From positions 615,008 to 679,007 of the forward strand of contig NZ_JBNAGF010000001.1 in assembly GCF_049801055.1 (NCBI RefSeq): a DNA stretch of 64,000 bases, read 5' to 3'. Source of the DNA: JBNAGF01 sp049801055 (lineage in GTDB: Bacteria > Pseudomonadota > Alphaproteobacteria > Rhodobacterales > Rhodobacteraceae). This document shows positions 8,700 to 17,434 of this stretch, piece after piece. Made by a program: the position numbers and the translations under genes. Each line of letters begins with the position of its first letter. The first letter of the stretch is position 1. The notes below the pieces were generated by a model. The model was not told the origin of the DNA and did not search any database. It worked only from the letters and a program-made list of their open reading frames with translations.

Positions 8700-10361
8700 T
8701 CAGGCAATGGCGCGGCTTCGGCCGGCATTGCGTCCGGAAAAAATGCACCCGCCCAGGAATGTGCCTTCGAGCGCGTTGTATCCGTGATACCCCCCGCCGC
8801 CGAACCCGGCGACTTCTCCGGCGGCGAACAGGCCTGGCACCACGGTCCCGTCGGGGTCGAGCATCTGGCTGTCGAGATTGGTGTGCAGCCCGCCCAGAGT
8901 CTTGCGGGTCAGCACGTGCAGCTTGACCGCGATCAGCGGGCCGTTGGCAGGATCGAGAAACTTGTGCGGTTTTGCTGTGCGGATCAGCCGGTCGCCGCGA
9001 TAATTCCGGGCCGCATGGATAGCCATTAACTGGGCGTCCTTGGTGAACGGGTTGTCCACCTGCGAGTCGCGCGCCTCGATCTGTTCGCGCAGGCGAGCTT
9101 CGTCGATCAGGCCATTGCCGATCTGGTTCATGCCACGCACCAGATCGCCGAGTGTATTGGCGACAACGAAATCCTCGCCCTTTTCCTTGAAGGCTTCGAC
9201 CGGTGCCGTCGCATCTTTTCCGGACAGAATGCGCTGCCGGATCACCTCGGCCCATTTGCCTGAGGTGAAATCGGGGTTCTGTTCCGACCCTGATAGGGCG
9301 AACTCCTTCTTGATCACTTTCTGGGTCAGCACGAACCAGCTGTATTCATGTCCGGTCTTCAGGATCTCACGCAGAGTGGTCAGGGTGTCGAAACCCGGCA
9401 GGCACGGCGGTTCGAGCCGGTTTCCGTCGGCATCGAACCACATTGACGATGGCCCCGGCAGGATACGGATACCGTGATTGGGCCAGATTGGATCCCAGTT
9501 GCGCACGCCTTCGGTATAGTGCCACATCCGATCGCCGTTGATGACATGCCCTCCGGCGCGTTCCGAGATCGGTATCATCCGCCCGTCGACATGGAACGGC
9601 ACGCCCGCGACCATGTCCTGCGGCGGCTCGCCCAGCCGGTCGCGCGGCCAGGCCTTGCGCACCAGATCGAGGTTTCCGCCGATCCCGCCCGAGGTTACGA
9701 TCACCGAGGGGGCATAGACCTCGAACTCGCCAACCTCCTCACGGTTGGTGCGGGCGCCTTGCGGAGCTTCGTCACTGGCCAGAATCTCGCCTGACACGCC
9801 GTGGGCGGCGCCGTTGACCATGATGATATGGCTGACCTGATGGCGGAAACGGAGCTCGACCAGCCCGGCCCGCTGATGCGCCTGCACCCGGCGCACGAAA
9901 TGCTCGATCACGCCCGGGCCCGTACCCCAGGTGATGTGGAAGCGCGGCACCGAGTTACCATGCCCATCGGCATAGGATCCGCCACGTTCCGCCCAACCGA
10001 CAACGGGAAACCAGCGTAGTCCCATCTCGTGCAGCCAGGGACGCATTTCTCCGGCGGCAAATTCGATATAGGCGTGGGCCCACTTGCGCGGCCAGTCATC
10101 TTCGGGCCGGTCGAACTGGGCGCTGCCCATCCAGTCGCGCAAGGCCAGCTCGCGGCTGTCGCGAATGCCCATCCGTCGCTGTTCGGGCGTGTCGATCATG
10201 AACAGGCCGCCGAGCGACCAGAAGGCCTGACCGCCCAAGAAATGGGCCGGTTCCTGATCCAGCAGGATGACTTTCTTGCCGCGGTCGCCCAGTTCTGCCG
10301 CAGCTACCAATCCGGCCAGACCAGCCCCGACGATGACGGCATCTGCTGAGTTCTGGGGCAT
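8700..10361 (-). CDS. FAD-binding dehydrogenase (KstD/fumarate-reductase-like flavoprotein)
   Basis: 553-residue flavoprotein. N-terminal Rossmann motif VIVGAGLAGLVAAAELGDRG with downstream acidic LLDQE, then GGQAFWSLGGLFMID. The C-terminal FAD motif PGLFAAGEVAGFGGGGYHGYNALEGTFLG occurs in the FAD-binding-2 family that includes 3-ketosteroid dehydrogenases and fumarate reductase flavoproteins. No signal peptide, so cytosolic. The ATG at 10361 has GAGG upstream and opens directly into the FAD fold. It lies downstream of the BASS transporter gene with a 22 nt gap. Joint action on a steroid- or acid-like substrate is possible but speculative. Confidence 0.8.
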   Translation of the reverse strand: MPQNSADAVIVGAGLAGLVAAAELGDRGKKVILLDQEPAHFLGGQAFWSLGGLFMIDTPEQRRMGIRDSRELALRDWMGSAQFDRPEDDWPRKWAHAYIEFAAGEMRPWLHEMGLRWFPVVGWAERGGSYADGHGNSVPRFHITWGTGPGVIEHFVRRVQAHQRAGLVELRFRHQVSHIIMVNGAAHGVSGEILASDEAPQGARTNREEVGEFEVYAPSVIVTSGGIGGNLDLVRKAWPRDRLGEPPQDMVAGVPFHVDGRMIPISERAGGHVINGDRMWHYTEGVRNWDPIWPNHGIRILPGPSSMWFDADGNRLEPPCLPGFDTLTTLREILKTGHEYSWFVLTQKVIKKEFALSGSEQNPDFTSGKWAEVIRQRILSGKDATAPVEAFKEKGEDFVVANTLGDLVRGMNQIGNGLIDEARLREQIEARDSQVDNPFTKDAQLMAIHAARNYRGDRLIRTAKPHKFLDPANGPLIAVKLHVLTRKTLGGLHTNLDSQMLDPDGTVVPGLFAAGEVAGFGGGGYHGYNALEGTFLGGCIFSGRNAGRSRAIA

Positions 10362-10383
10362 GATCGTGATCCTCTTTCGGGTT

Positions 10384-11259
10384 TCATGGACGGCTGCGGA
10401 ACCACCACAGGAACGGCAACGCCACGGCATACATGGTGATGCCGTAGACGGCCGAGGGAAGGGCGAGCGTGCTGAAGCCCTCGGTCACACCGGTGATCAG
10501 CCCTGCAAGCGTGATCCCCAACGTAGAGTTCTGGATGCCTGTCTCAATGGAAATCGTCTTGGCTTCGGGCCATGTCAGCCCGGCCAGATGTGCCAGTCCG
10601 AGCCCGATCAGCAACAGAACGAGGTTCAGGGCAATCAGGGCTGGTCCCATGCTGGCAAGATTGTCAACGAACAGCTGCCAGTTGCCGGCAAGGGCCGCCA
10701 GAACGATGAGCACAAAAAGGATCGTGGCCAGCACCGAAAGCGGTCGTTCGATCGCCATAGCAGCGCCCCTGAAAAAACGGCGCAAGGTCACGCCCAAGGC
10801 GACAGGCAATGTGGTCAGCAGAAACATGGCAATGGCCAGTTCAGTCACCGAAACCTCGGGGGCGTTTTCCCCCATGAAATGCACAACCGACCATGCAGCG
10901 AGAATGGGAACCGTGAACAGCGACAATAGGCTGATGATAGCGGTTAGTGACACCGACAGTGCCACGTCCCCCTGCGCCAGTTTCGACAGGATGTTGCTGG
11001 TCACACCGCCGGGACAGAGGGCCAGCAACATGATTCCGACGCTGATCTCGGGGGGCAGGCCGGCAACCGAGACGATGACAAACGCCGTCAGCGGCAGCAG
11101 GATCACCTGACTCAGAGCGCCGATGACAAAAGGCAGGCCACGCCGGGCCACGCGTTTAAAGTCGGCCACCTCCAGTTCGACGCCCAGCGACAGCATGATG
11201 ATCGCCAGCGAGACCGGCAGGCCTACGTTAACTAGGAAATCCAGAACAACTCCTCCCAA
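10384..11259 (-). CDS. Bile acid:sodium symporter (BASS) family protein
   Basis: 291-residue membrane protein with about nine to ten helices. BASS marks: LSLGVELEVADFKRV, LLALCPGGVTSNILSKLAQGDVALSVSLT (the crossover region) and EAKTISIETGIQNSTLGITLA. The family moves organic anions with Na+. The start is unclear: the TTG at 11259 has no ribosome site before it, whereas GGGAGGAG lies just after it and would best serve a CTG at 11244, which still leaves the first helix whole. It probably forms a transcription unit with the FAD dehydrogenase downstream. Confidence 0.85.
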   Translation of the reverse strand: MGGVVLDFLVNVGLPVSLAIIMLSLGVELEVADFKRVARRGLPFVIGALSQVILLPLTAFVIVSVAGLPPEISVGIMLLALCPGGVTSNILSKLAQGDVALSVSLTAIISLLSLFTVPILAAWSVVHFMGENAPEVSVTELAIAMFLLTTLPVALGVTLRRFFRGAAMAIERPLSVLATILFVLIVLAALAGNWQLFVDNLASMGPALIALNLVLLLIGLGLAHLAGLTWPEAKTISIETGIQNSTLGITLAGLITGVTEGFSTLALPSAVYGITMYAVALPFLWWFRSRP

Positions 11260-11335
11260 AGCTGTCTTGCTTGGGACAGACTAGCGGGGAGGGGCGGCGT
11301 CAGGCAATGGGCCTGAGCGCCGGAGTGCCGCAGGG

Positions 11336-12070
11336 TCATCCATATCGTTCGGCAAACCTTCGCAGGATTTCTCCGGGTTGGGTGACGTCTGCAGCGTGGC
11401 AGATCTCGATGAGCGTTTCGGCTGTTTCGGGCGGGAAATAGCCGTGATTGCGATAAATCCGGATTCGCTGCTCGAAATCGGCAGCGTCTGCCTCGGGGTG
11501 AAACTGGGTGGCATAGACGTTCTGTCCCCACCGGACCATCTGGAACGGGCAGGGTGCCGAACTGACCAGATGCACACATCCCGGCGGCAGCGATTGAACC
11601 GCCTCCTTATGGCCCACAAAGGCCTCAAACTCACGGTCCAGCCCGGCGGTGAGCGGGTCGTCAGCTGCGTCGGGCGTCAGAGCGCAGTCCGAAGGACCAA
11701 CCGGTTCCGAAAAGCGTGCCTTGCTGACCTCGCCACCCAGATGCTCGGCCAGAATTCCCAGTCCATAGCAGCATCCCATGAATGGGTGATCCGCCCCGGT
11801 AATCTGCGGCATCAGCCCCATGATCGCGTTTTCTATCCGGGCCTCGGTTTCAGATTTCTTTTCCGGCGCATCACTGACGCAGCCTGGACCGCCGCCGACG
11901 ATCACCCCGGCATAGTCGGTCACATTCAATCCTTCCGGCAGATTCTCGCAATCCAGCCGGATTCGGTGAACCCGGTCTTCGGTCAGATTCGCGCGATGCA
12001 GGATTGAGGCGAACTCGGCATCCGAAGCATCGGTTTCAGGGCGCAGCTGCAGGATCAGAAAGCGTTTCAT
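11336..12070 (-). CDS. Class I glutamine amidotransferase (GMP synthase-like)
   Basis: 244-residue GATase1 protein with a complete triad: nucleophile elbow MGCCYGLG (Cys101), and QFHPEAD (His191, Glu193). The oxyanion loop is GVIVGGGPGCVSD. It lacks the ATP-pyrophosphatase domain of true GMP synthases, so it belongs to the free-standing amidotransferase group (YfeJ/GuaA-N-like). These often act on gamma-glutamyl compounds or feed an unknown synthetase. No partner synthetase is adjacent. ATG start at 12070, no clear Shine-Dalgarno. Confidence 0.82.
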   Translation of the reverse strand: MKRFLILQLRPETDASDAEFASILHRANLTEDRVHRIRLDCENLPEGLNVTDYAGVIVGGGPGCVSDAPEKKSETEARIENAIMGLMPQITGADHPFMGCCYGLGILAEHLGGEVSKARFSEPVGPSDCALTPDAADDPLTAGLDREFEAFVGHKEAVQSLPPGCVHLVSSAPCPFQMVRWGQNVYATQFHPEADAADFEQRIRIYRNHGYFPPETAETLIEICHAADVTQPGEILRRFAERYG

Positions 12071-12180
12071 GCTGCGGCTTTAGCCTGTGGCAGAGGTGCG
12101 GGCAAGCGGCGGGGTGACGCGTCAGGTGAAATTGCACAACGGGGCAGGGGCACCAGCGAATGAGTTCTGGGCCAAAGGAG

Positions 12181-13953
12181 CTAAAGCGGCCAGAAGACCA
12201 GCAGAGCCGGGATGCTCACCGCCACGATCAGGATCTCGAGCGGCAGGCCCATGCGCCAGTAGTCCCCGAACCGATAACCTCCGGGGCCAAGGATCAAGGT
12301 GTTGTTCTTGTGGCCAATAGGGGTCAGGAACGCAGCAGAGGCCGCCACCGCGACAGCCATCAGGAACGGATCGGGTGAAACGCCCAACCCTTCGGCCATG
12401 CGGATTGCCACCGGAGCCGCAACGATCGTGGTGGCTGTGTTGTTGAGCACGTCCGACAGGGTCATCGTCACAACCATGAGCACGGTCAGGATCACCCAGG
12501 CGGGCATGCCTTCGGTCAGGGTCATCAGACCCGAGGCAATCAACGCGGTCCCTCCCGAACTCTCAAGCGCCGCGCCAAGCGGTATCATCGAGCCCAGAAG
12601 GACAACCACCGGCCATTCGACATGGTCGTAGATCTGTGCAATCGGCAGGATTTTGGTCAGCACGTAGCCGACCACCACCAGCCCCAGCGCCACTGGCAGA
12701 TAGATCAGCCCGAAACTGGCGGCTGCCACCGCAACGGCAAAGAGACCGATTGCAAGCCAGACCTTGTCATTCGCAGTCACGGCAAGCCCCCGGTCGGCCA
12801 ATGGCAGGCAGCCCAGCCACTCGGTCACGTCCGGGCCGTGGTCACGAGGGCAAAGCAACAGCAGGATGTCGCCCGGTTCCACTTCGGTCTTGCGCACCTG
12901 CTGGCGGATCTGACGGCCTTGCCGCGAAATGCCCATCAGCACCGTGCTCTGCCGCCATGCCAGCCCGATGCCCTGCGCCGTTTTGCCCGAAATTCGGGCA
13001 GTTTCTGGGACCACCACCTCGATCACGTCCAGCCCTTCTCCGGCGGCTTCCAGCAACTCCTGCCGCTGAGTGTCGGAAAACGCGAGGTTCAGGCTCGACC
13101 GAAACTCGTCCAGTGCCTCCGGTCCGGCCTCAAGAATGAGCGCATCCCCTGCCTGCAGGCGGGTGCGAACCGCGCGACCATATTGCCGACGATCGTTGCG
13201 GATCACTCCGAGAATTGCCACGTCTGCGGCCTCGGCGGCTTCTTCCAGTTCAGCAACACGCTTGCCGATATGAGGCGAATCTTCGGGAACCGTCAGTTCC
13301 GCAATATAATCGGTGAGCGCGGCGGCTCCTTGCACAGTATCTTCGCGGGTCGGGATCAGCCGCCATCCGATCAGAGCCACAAAGGCCAGCCCGGCAATGG
13401 CTGCCACGCCCCCAACCGGGGCGAAATCGAACATCTTGAACGGGGCACCCAGAGCCTCTTCCCGGATCGCGGCGATCAGAATGTTGGGCGGCGTGCCGAT
13501 CAGCGTGACCATGCCGCCAAGGATCGTTGCGAAACTCAGGGGCATCAGGCTCAATCCGGGCGGCCGCCCCGCCTTGCGGGCGGTCTGGATATCGACCGGC
13601 ATCAACAAGGCGAGCGCCGCGACGTTGTTCATAAAGGCTGACAGCACTGCGCCGATCCCGCCCATCAACGCGATATGGGCGCCCAGCCCGCGAGACGCAT
13701 CGACCAATGTGCGGGTAATCAAAAAGACTGCCCCAGAGCGGACGAGCCCGGCCGATACGATCAGCACCAGGGCCACGATGATTGTCGCGGGATGGCCGAA
13801 ACCCGAAAACGCATCCTTGACCGGCACCACGCCGAGGACAACGCCCAACAGAAGGGCGGTGAACGCAACAAGGTCATAGCGATATCGCCCCCAGAGTAAC
13901 ATGGCGAACACGGCCCCAAACAGGCCGAACAGGATGATCTGGTCAGACGTCAT
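12181..13953 (-). CDS. SLC13/DASS-type permease with TrkA-C domains, second copy
   Basis: 590-residue transporter with the same plan as the one at 5895-7673: N-terminal helices, VLSAFMNNVAALALLMPV, GGMVTLIGTPPNILIA, two RCK_C-like cytosolic domains (about 210-300 and 300-385, with AGDALILEAG and PGDILLLLCP), then LSDVLNNTATTIVAAPVAI and LTPIGHKNNTLILGPGGYRFGDY. Sequence divergence shows an old paralogue, not a recent duplicate. Substrate is probably an inorganic or organic anion. Start ATG at 13953 follows AAGGTGGGG. Confidence 0.85.
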   Translation of the reverse strand: MTSDQIILFGLFGAVFAMLLWGRYRYDLVAFTALLLGVVLGVVPVKDAFSGFGHPATIIVALVLIVSAGLVRSGAVFLITRTLVDASRGLGAHIALMGGIGAVLSAFMNNVAALALLMPVDIQTARKAGRPPGLSLMPLSFATILGGMVTLIGTPPNILIAAIREEALGAPFKMFDFAPVGGVAAIAGLAFVALIGWRLIPTREDTVQGAAALTDYIAELTVPEDSPHIGKRVAELEEAAEAADVAILGVIRNDRRQYGRAVRTRLQAGDALILEAGPEALDEFRSSLNLAFSDTQRQELLEAAGEGLDVIEVVVPETARISGKTAQGIGLAWRQSTVLMGISRQGRQIRQQVRKTEVEPGDILLLLCPRDHGPDVTEWLGCLPLADRGLAVTANDKVWLAIGLFAVAVAAASFGLIYLPVALGLVVVGYVLTKILPIAQIYDHVEWPVVVLLGSMIPLGAALESSGGTALIASGLMTLTEGMPAWVILTVLMVVTMTLSDVLNNTATTIVAAPVAIRMAEGLGVSPDPFLMAVAVAASAAFLTPIGHKNNTLILGPGGYRFGDYWRMGLPLEILIVAVSIPALLVFWPL

Positions 13954-14069
13954 TGCCCCACCTTATCGGCGCGGTCACATCCGGCAAGCGGGTTCTTGAT
14001 CCCGCCTTGATAACCAGGGGGGCTCGGGTCTATATGAGCGCCAGGAATTCAATCATCGACGAGGACATC

Positions 14070-14810
14070 ATGGCCGGCCACTCAAAATGGGCAAATATTC
14101 AGCACCGTAAGGGGCGGCAGGACAAACTGCGTGCAAAGCTGTTCTCCAAGATGTCCAAGGAAATTACCGTTGCCGCCAAGATGGGCGACCCGGATCCCGA
14201 CAAGAACCCGCGCCTGCGCCTGGCCGTGAAAGAAGCCAAGTCGAACTCGGTTCCCAAGGACGTGATCGACCGCGCGATCAAGAAAAGTCAGGCGGGCGAA
14301 GGCGACGATTACGAGGAAATCCGCTATGAGGGTTATGGCCCCAACGGCGTTGCCGTGATCGTCGAGGCCATGACCGACAACCGCAACCGAACCGCCTCGA
14401 CCGTGCGCTCCACCTTTTCGAAGAATGGCGGCAATCTGGGCGAGACCGGCTCGGTCGGCTTCATGTTCGAGCGCAAGGGCGAGGTGGTTTACCCCGCAAC
14501 CGCCGGCGATGCGGACACCGTGTTCGAAGCTGCGATCGAGGCCGGTGCCGAGGACGTGGAAAGCGCGGAGGACGGCCACATCATCTGGTGCGCCGACACC
14601 GATCTGAACGAAGTGTCGAACGCTTTGGAGGCTGCACTGGGTGAATCGGAGTCGACCAAGCTGGTGTGGAAACCGACCACCACCACCGAGCTTGATCTGG
14701 AAGGTATGCAAAAGCTGATGAGGCTGGTGGATGCGCTGGAAGACGATGACGACATCCAGCGGGTGACCACCAATTTCGAGGCCACCGATGAGGTGATGGC
14801 GCAACTCTGA
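14070..14810 (+). CDS. YebC/PmpR family protein
   Basis: 246-residue YebC-family protein, long annotated as a transcriptional regulator and more recently tied to translation of proline-rich stretches. Characteristic N terminus MAGHSKWANIQHRKGRQD, then RLRLAVKEAKSNSVPKDVIDRAIKK and YEGYGPNGVAVIVEAMTDNRNRT. Length is standard. The ATG at 14070 follows GAGG at 5 nt; the frame is open further upstream but the family begins exactly here. Followed by a strong terminator. Confidence 0.95.
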   Translation: MAGHSKWANIQHRKGRQDKLRAKLFSKMSKEITVAAKMGDPDPDKNPRLRLAVKEAKSNSVPKDVIDRAIKKSQAGEGDDYEEIRYEGYGPNGVAVIVEAMTDNRNRTASTVRSTFSKNGGNLGETGSVGFMFERKGEVVYPATAGDADTVFEAAIEAGAEDVESAEDGHIIWCADTDLNEVSNALEAALGESESTKLVWKPTTTTELDLEGMQKLMRLVDALEDDDDIQRVTTNFEATDEVMAQL

Positions 14811-15146
14811 GCGCGACCGCGGAATGGAAATAGGGGCCGGCCCACATAGTGCTGGTCGGTGCTGTGAGTGCCCAAACGATACCAGCCCGCTGCTTTGTCG
14901 GCGGGCTGTTTTTTAGGCCGCAGTACCGCTGCAACGCCAAATCGAGTGTTCCGCGAACGCGACTTCTCAAAGGGCTGCATAAGAAGTGTTTGATGTGATC
15001 TAAATCAGACCTTCACGCGACCCAATCGACAATCCCTTTGCGGACAATACGGCCATCTTTCGCAGCAACGAGCTCTTACGCGTCGGAAGTATGGACACTC
15101 CCTGTGTCTGGATGTAGCGCCAGACAAACCTTTGCCCGGAACCAAG
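14811..15146. other. Intergenic stretch, 336 nt
   Basis: Between yebC and the HlyIII gene. It contains the terminator at 14884-14914. Nothing else recognisable (no tRNA, no convincing ORF or operator) was found on either strand. Confidence 0.6.
14884..14914 (+). terminator. Intrinsic terminator downstream of yebC
   Basis: AGCCCGC (14884-14890) and GCGGGCT (14901-14907) form a stem with a 10 nt loop, followed by GTTTTTT. A classic rho-independent terminator, 74 nt after the yebC stop. Confidence 0.87.
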
Positions 15147-15794
15147 ATGACAGAAACGACGTATCCAAGCCCGATCCAATCTAACCGCCATGCCGACATT
15201 GCCGTCCATGCCATCGGGCTGGTGGCGATCCTGACGGCCGGCGGAATACTTGTTTCCAAATCAATCTCCGGCCTTGAACCCAGATTGGCCCTTGCGGTCA
15301 TGGTTTACGTGTTTTGCGCGCTGGCATCCAATCTGGCATCTGTCGCCTATCACTTTTCCACATGGCACCACCGGCGCAAACTATTGCGACGCATTGATCA
15401 CGCCGCGATCTACCCCAGTATTTCGGGTACTTTCACTCCCTTTTTCGTATTGGCAGGCACGACATGGACGATGACCTTGCTGTGGATTTGTTGGGGGCTG
15501 ACAGCCGTGGCCGTCTGGAACAAGATCACCAACGACACGGTCAAGTCGCGATGGTCAACTGCATCCTACCTTGGACTGGGTGCAATTGGGTTGAGTGCCC
15601 TGCCAGACCTCACGAATGTACCTGTCACCACATTGTGGTGCATATTGGCGGGGTCCGCCGCCTACGTCATTGGAACTGTGTTTTACGCCCGAAAAGCCAT
15701 GCCTTACCGGTATGCTGTTTGGCACACATGGGTAAATATCGGCGGAGCGCTGATGTTTGCGGGCATATGGATAGCCTTATCCACTCAATGGTAG
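15147..15794 (+). CDS. Hemolysin III / PAQR family membrane protein
   Basis: 215-residue, seven-helix inner-membrane protein. PAQR/HlyIII marks: SVAYHFSTWHHRRKLLRRIDHAAIY (histidine and Arg-x-x-Asp-His pattern) and the C-terminal AVWHTWVNIGGALMF histidine motif; these residues form the metal site in the family. Function in bacteria is unclear (lipid or ceramidase-like hydrolysis proposed for PAQR relatives). The ATG at 15147 has GGA 7 nt upstream; a TTG five codons earlier is an alternative. By eye the base composition here is less GC-rich than in the neighbours. Confidence 0.82.
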   Translation: MTETTYPSPIQSNRHADIAVHAIGLVAILTAGGILVSKSISGLEPRLALAVMVYVFCALASNLASVAYHFSTWHHRRKLLRRIDHAAIYPSISGTFTPFFVLAGTTWTMTLLWICWGLTAVAVWNKITNDTVKSRWSTASYLGLGAIGLSALPDLTNVPVTTLWCILAGSAAYVIGTVFYARKAMPYRYAVWHTWVNIGGALMFAGIWIALSTQW

Positions 15795-15972
15795 ATTTAG
15801 TGGAGGCAGGGGAAAACTGTTTCACGACAGGCTTGTTGAATGTTGCAGTGGGACAATAGGTCTGCTTTGAGCGCAGACCGATCACCAGAGGCTTTCCCTC
15901 AGGTCCGGGAACGCCTGAAACGGGTTCAAGCTCGGATATGCAGACAATGCGAGCACGAGCAAGATTGGAAAT

Positions 15973-16443
15973 CTAACTCATCTGCTCTTCTAGGTTTTTG
16001 GCTTTCTCAGTGGTCGCATTGCCAAAGTGCTTGGTTGAGGCCGGTTCGATCAAGACGACGCGGCATTCCTCCTCGGCGATTGGGTTGTGCATGACACCGC
16101 GAGGAACGACGTGCAGGTCACCCACCTTTAGCTCAACGGTGCGATCCTCGTATTCCATCTTCAGGATACCGGAGACGAGCAAGAACATTTCGTCTTCGCC
16201 ATCGTGTTTGTTCCAAACATTCTGGCCCTTCAGCTTAGCGACCTTCATAAGTTGATCATTGACCTGACCAACGACCCGGCGAAACCAAATGTCTTCAAGG
16301 TCAACATCGGCAGGAGTAATCACTTCACGATCCGAGGCTCTCGTTTTCAACTCCCTTTGATGTTCAGATGCGCTGCTTGGCGGCGGACCCGAATTTGCTC
16401 GCATCAACAATTTTGGCTCTGAGCACTCCTGTCGGATGGCCAC
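15973..16443 (-). CDS. Cupin-domain protein
   Basis: Up to 156 residues; the conserved part is the last ~110. A single cupin barrel carries motif 1 NKHDGEDEMFLLVSGILKME and motif 2 DLHVVPRGVMHNPIAEEE, followed by VVLIEPAST. Metal-binding His and Glu are partly retained (KHDGEDE, H in GVMHN). Likely a small cytosolic metal-binding protein with no assigned substrate. The GTG at 16443 gives the longest reading; homologues usually start near ITPADVDLEDI, so the true start may be internal. The 178 nt between this gene and the convergent HlyIII gene hold only a weak GGTCTGC/GCAGACC hairpin at 15859-15879. Confidence 0.65.
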   Translation of the reverse strand: MAIRQECSEPKLLMRANSGPPPSSASEHQRELKTRASDREVITPADVDLEDIWFRRVVGQVNDQLMKVAKLKGQNVWNKHDGEDEMFLLVSGILKMEYEDRTVELKVGDLHVVPRGVMHNPIAEEECRVVLIEPASTKHFGNATTEKAKNLEEQMS

Positions 16444-16528
16444 GTCCCGATACTCCGGAGCCGCTGGTTTGGACCTTGTCGAGCGCTCGCTTCAGCGGCG
16501 GCGGTATGGGCCAAAGCGGAGGGTCCTT

Positions 16529-17404
16529 TTAGGGGTGCAGCAAGCCCGCCTCCTGGGCCTCCGTCACGCCAAGATACCAAAGGCTGTCTTGCGGAGTGTC
16601 GAACATCCTATCCAGAAAGGCGTCGGTTGCGCCCCGGCTTTCAAAATAGGTCCGATCTCTGGACTGCTCTGCGGCGATGTCGATATGCGGCAGATCGCTG
16701 ACACCTTCCAGCCCATAGCCGTGAAACCCAAGCCGGACGCCGGGGTCCATGCTGCGGGCCGTTCCCGCTGCGAAAAGCAGGGTGCAGGCGGACAGGCAAT
16801 CGCCTTTGGCGTGAGTGTCCAGATTGCCGGCAAGTATCAGCTTTGTTGCGCCGCGTGCTTCGTAGATCTGGCCGCCTTGGCCGGACAGAACAATGACCTT
16901 GGCAGTCGGGTTCTCTTCGAGCAGGGCGGCCAGACGTTTTATCAGTCCAAAAGTGATCAGGCCTTCGAAATGGATTTCGCGGCCTTCGGCACGGACCTCC
17001 AGCCGGTAGGCCGAGGCATGTTCTCTGTCCATGCGGTCGGTGAACAATTCGGTTGCCTCCGGCTGGCCGGCGTTCAGAAAGGCGCCCCACCAAAGAGCGG
17101 CGCCCGTAAAGGCTGCAAATAGCAGCGCCAGCTGCCCGCCCCAGACCGGGGCCAGCCCGCCGTGATTGCGAACATGACTGTCGGCGCTGCGCTGGAAACA
17201 GAGGATCTGCCATGCAAACAATGCGAGATCGCAGGCAAGCAACCCGAAGAGCAGGGCCATGGAAAGTGGTGGCGCAGATCCCAACCCCCAGACCAAAAGC
17301 AGTGCCGCACCCCTAGGGAGCGCCGCAAACATCCAAAAAGCCCGCCGCAGCGATGGTGTCGTGTCCTGTGTCACGGGAGCATGATCGTGGGCTGATGCCG
17401 CCAC
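16529..17404 (-). CDS. Membrane protein with ClpP/SppA-like fold (COG3904 type)
   Basis: 291 residues. Two or three N-terminal membrane helices (about 20-105) precede a periplasmic crotonase/ClpP-like domain: HFEGLITFGLIKRLAALLEENP, KVIVLSGQGGQIYEARGATKLI, then GDCLSACTLLFAAGTARSM, where the Ser in CLSAC sits at the position of the ClpP-family nucleophile. LGFHGYGLEG follows. Related proteins are annotated as predicted periplasmic proteins. Protease activity is an inference from fold. GTG start at 17404 lacks a clear ribosome site, so the N terminus is uncertain. Confidence 0.65.
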   Translation of the reverse strand: MAASAHDHAPVTQDTTPSLRRAFWMFAALPRGAALLLVWGLGSAPPLSMALLFGLLACDLALFAWQILCFQRSADSHVRNHGGLAPVWGGQLALLFAAFTGAALWWGAFLNAGQPEATELFTDRMDREHASAYRLEVRAEGREIHFEGLITFGLIKRLAALLEENPTAKVIVLSGQGGQIYEARGATKLILAGNLDTHAKGDCLSACTLLFAAGTARSMDPGVRLGFHGYGLEGVSDLPHIDIAAEQSRDRTYFESRGATDAFLDRMFDTPQDSLWYLGVTEAQEAGLLHP

Positions 17405-17434
17405 CGCAAGAGGGCGATTGCATGGCCTGAGCGA

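Noticed and set aside
15859..15879. GGTCTGC/GCAGACC hairpin as terminator of the HlyIII and cupin genes
   Set aside because: Seven-base stem without a T tract on either side; noted but not called.
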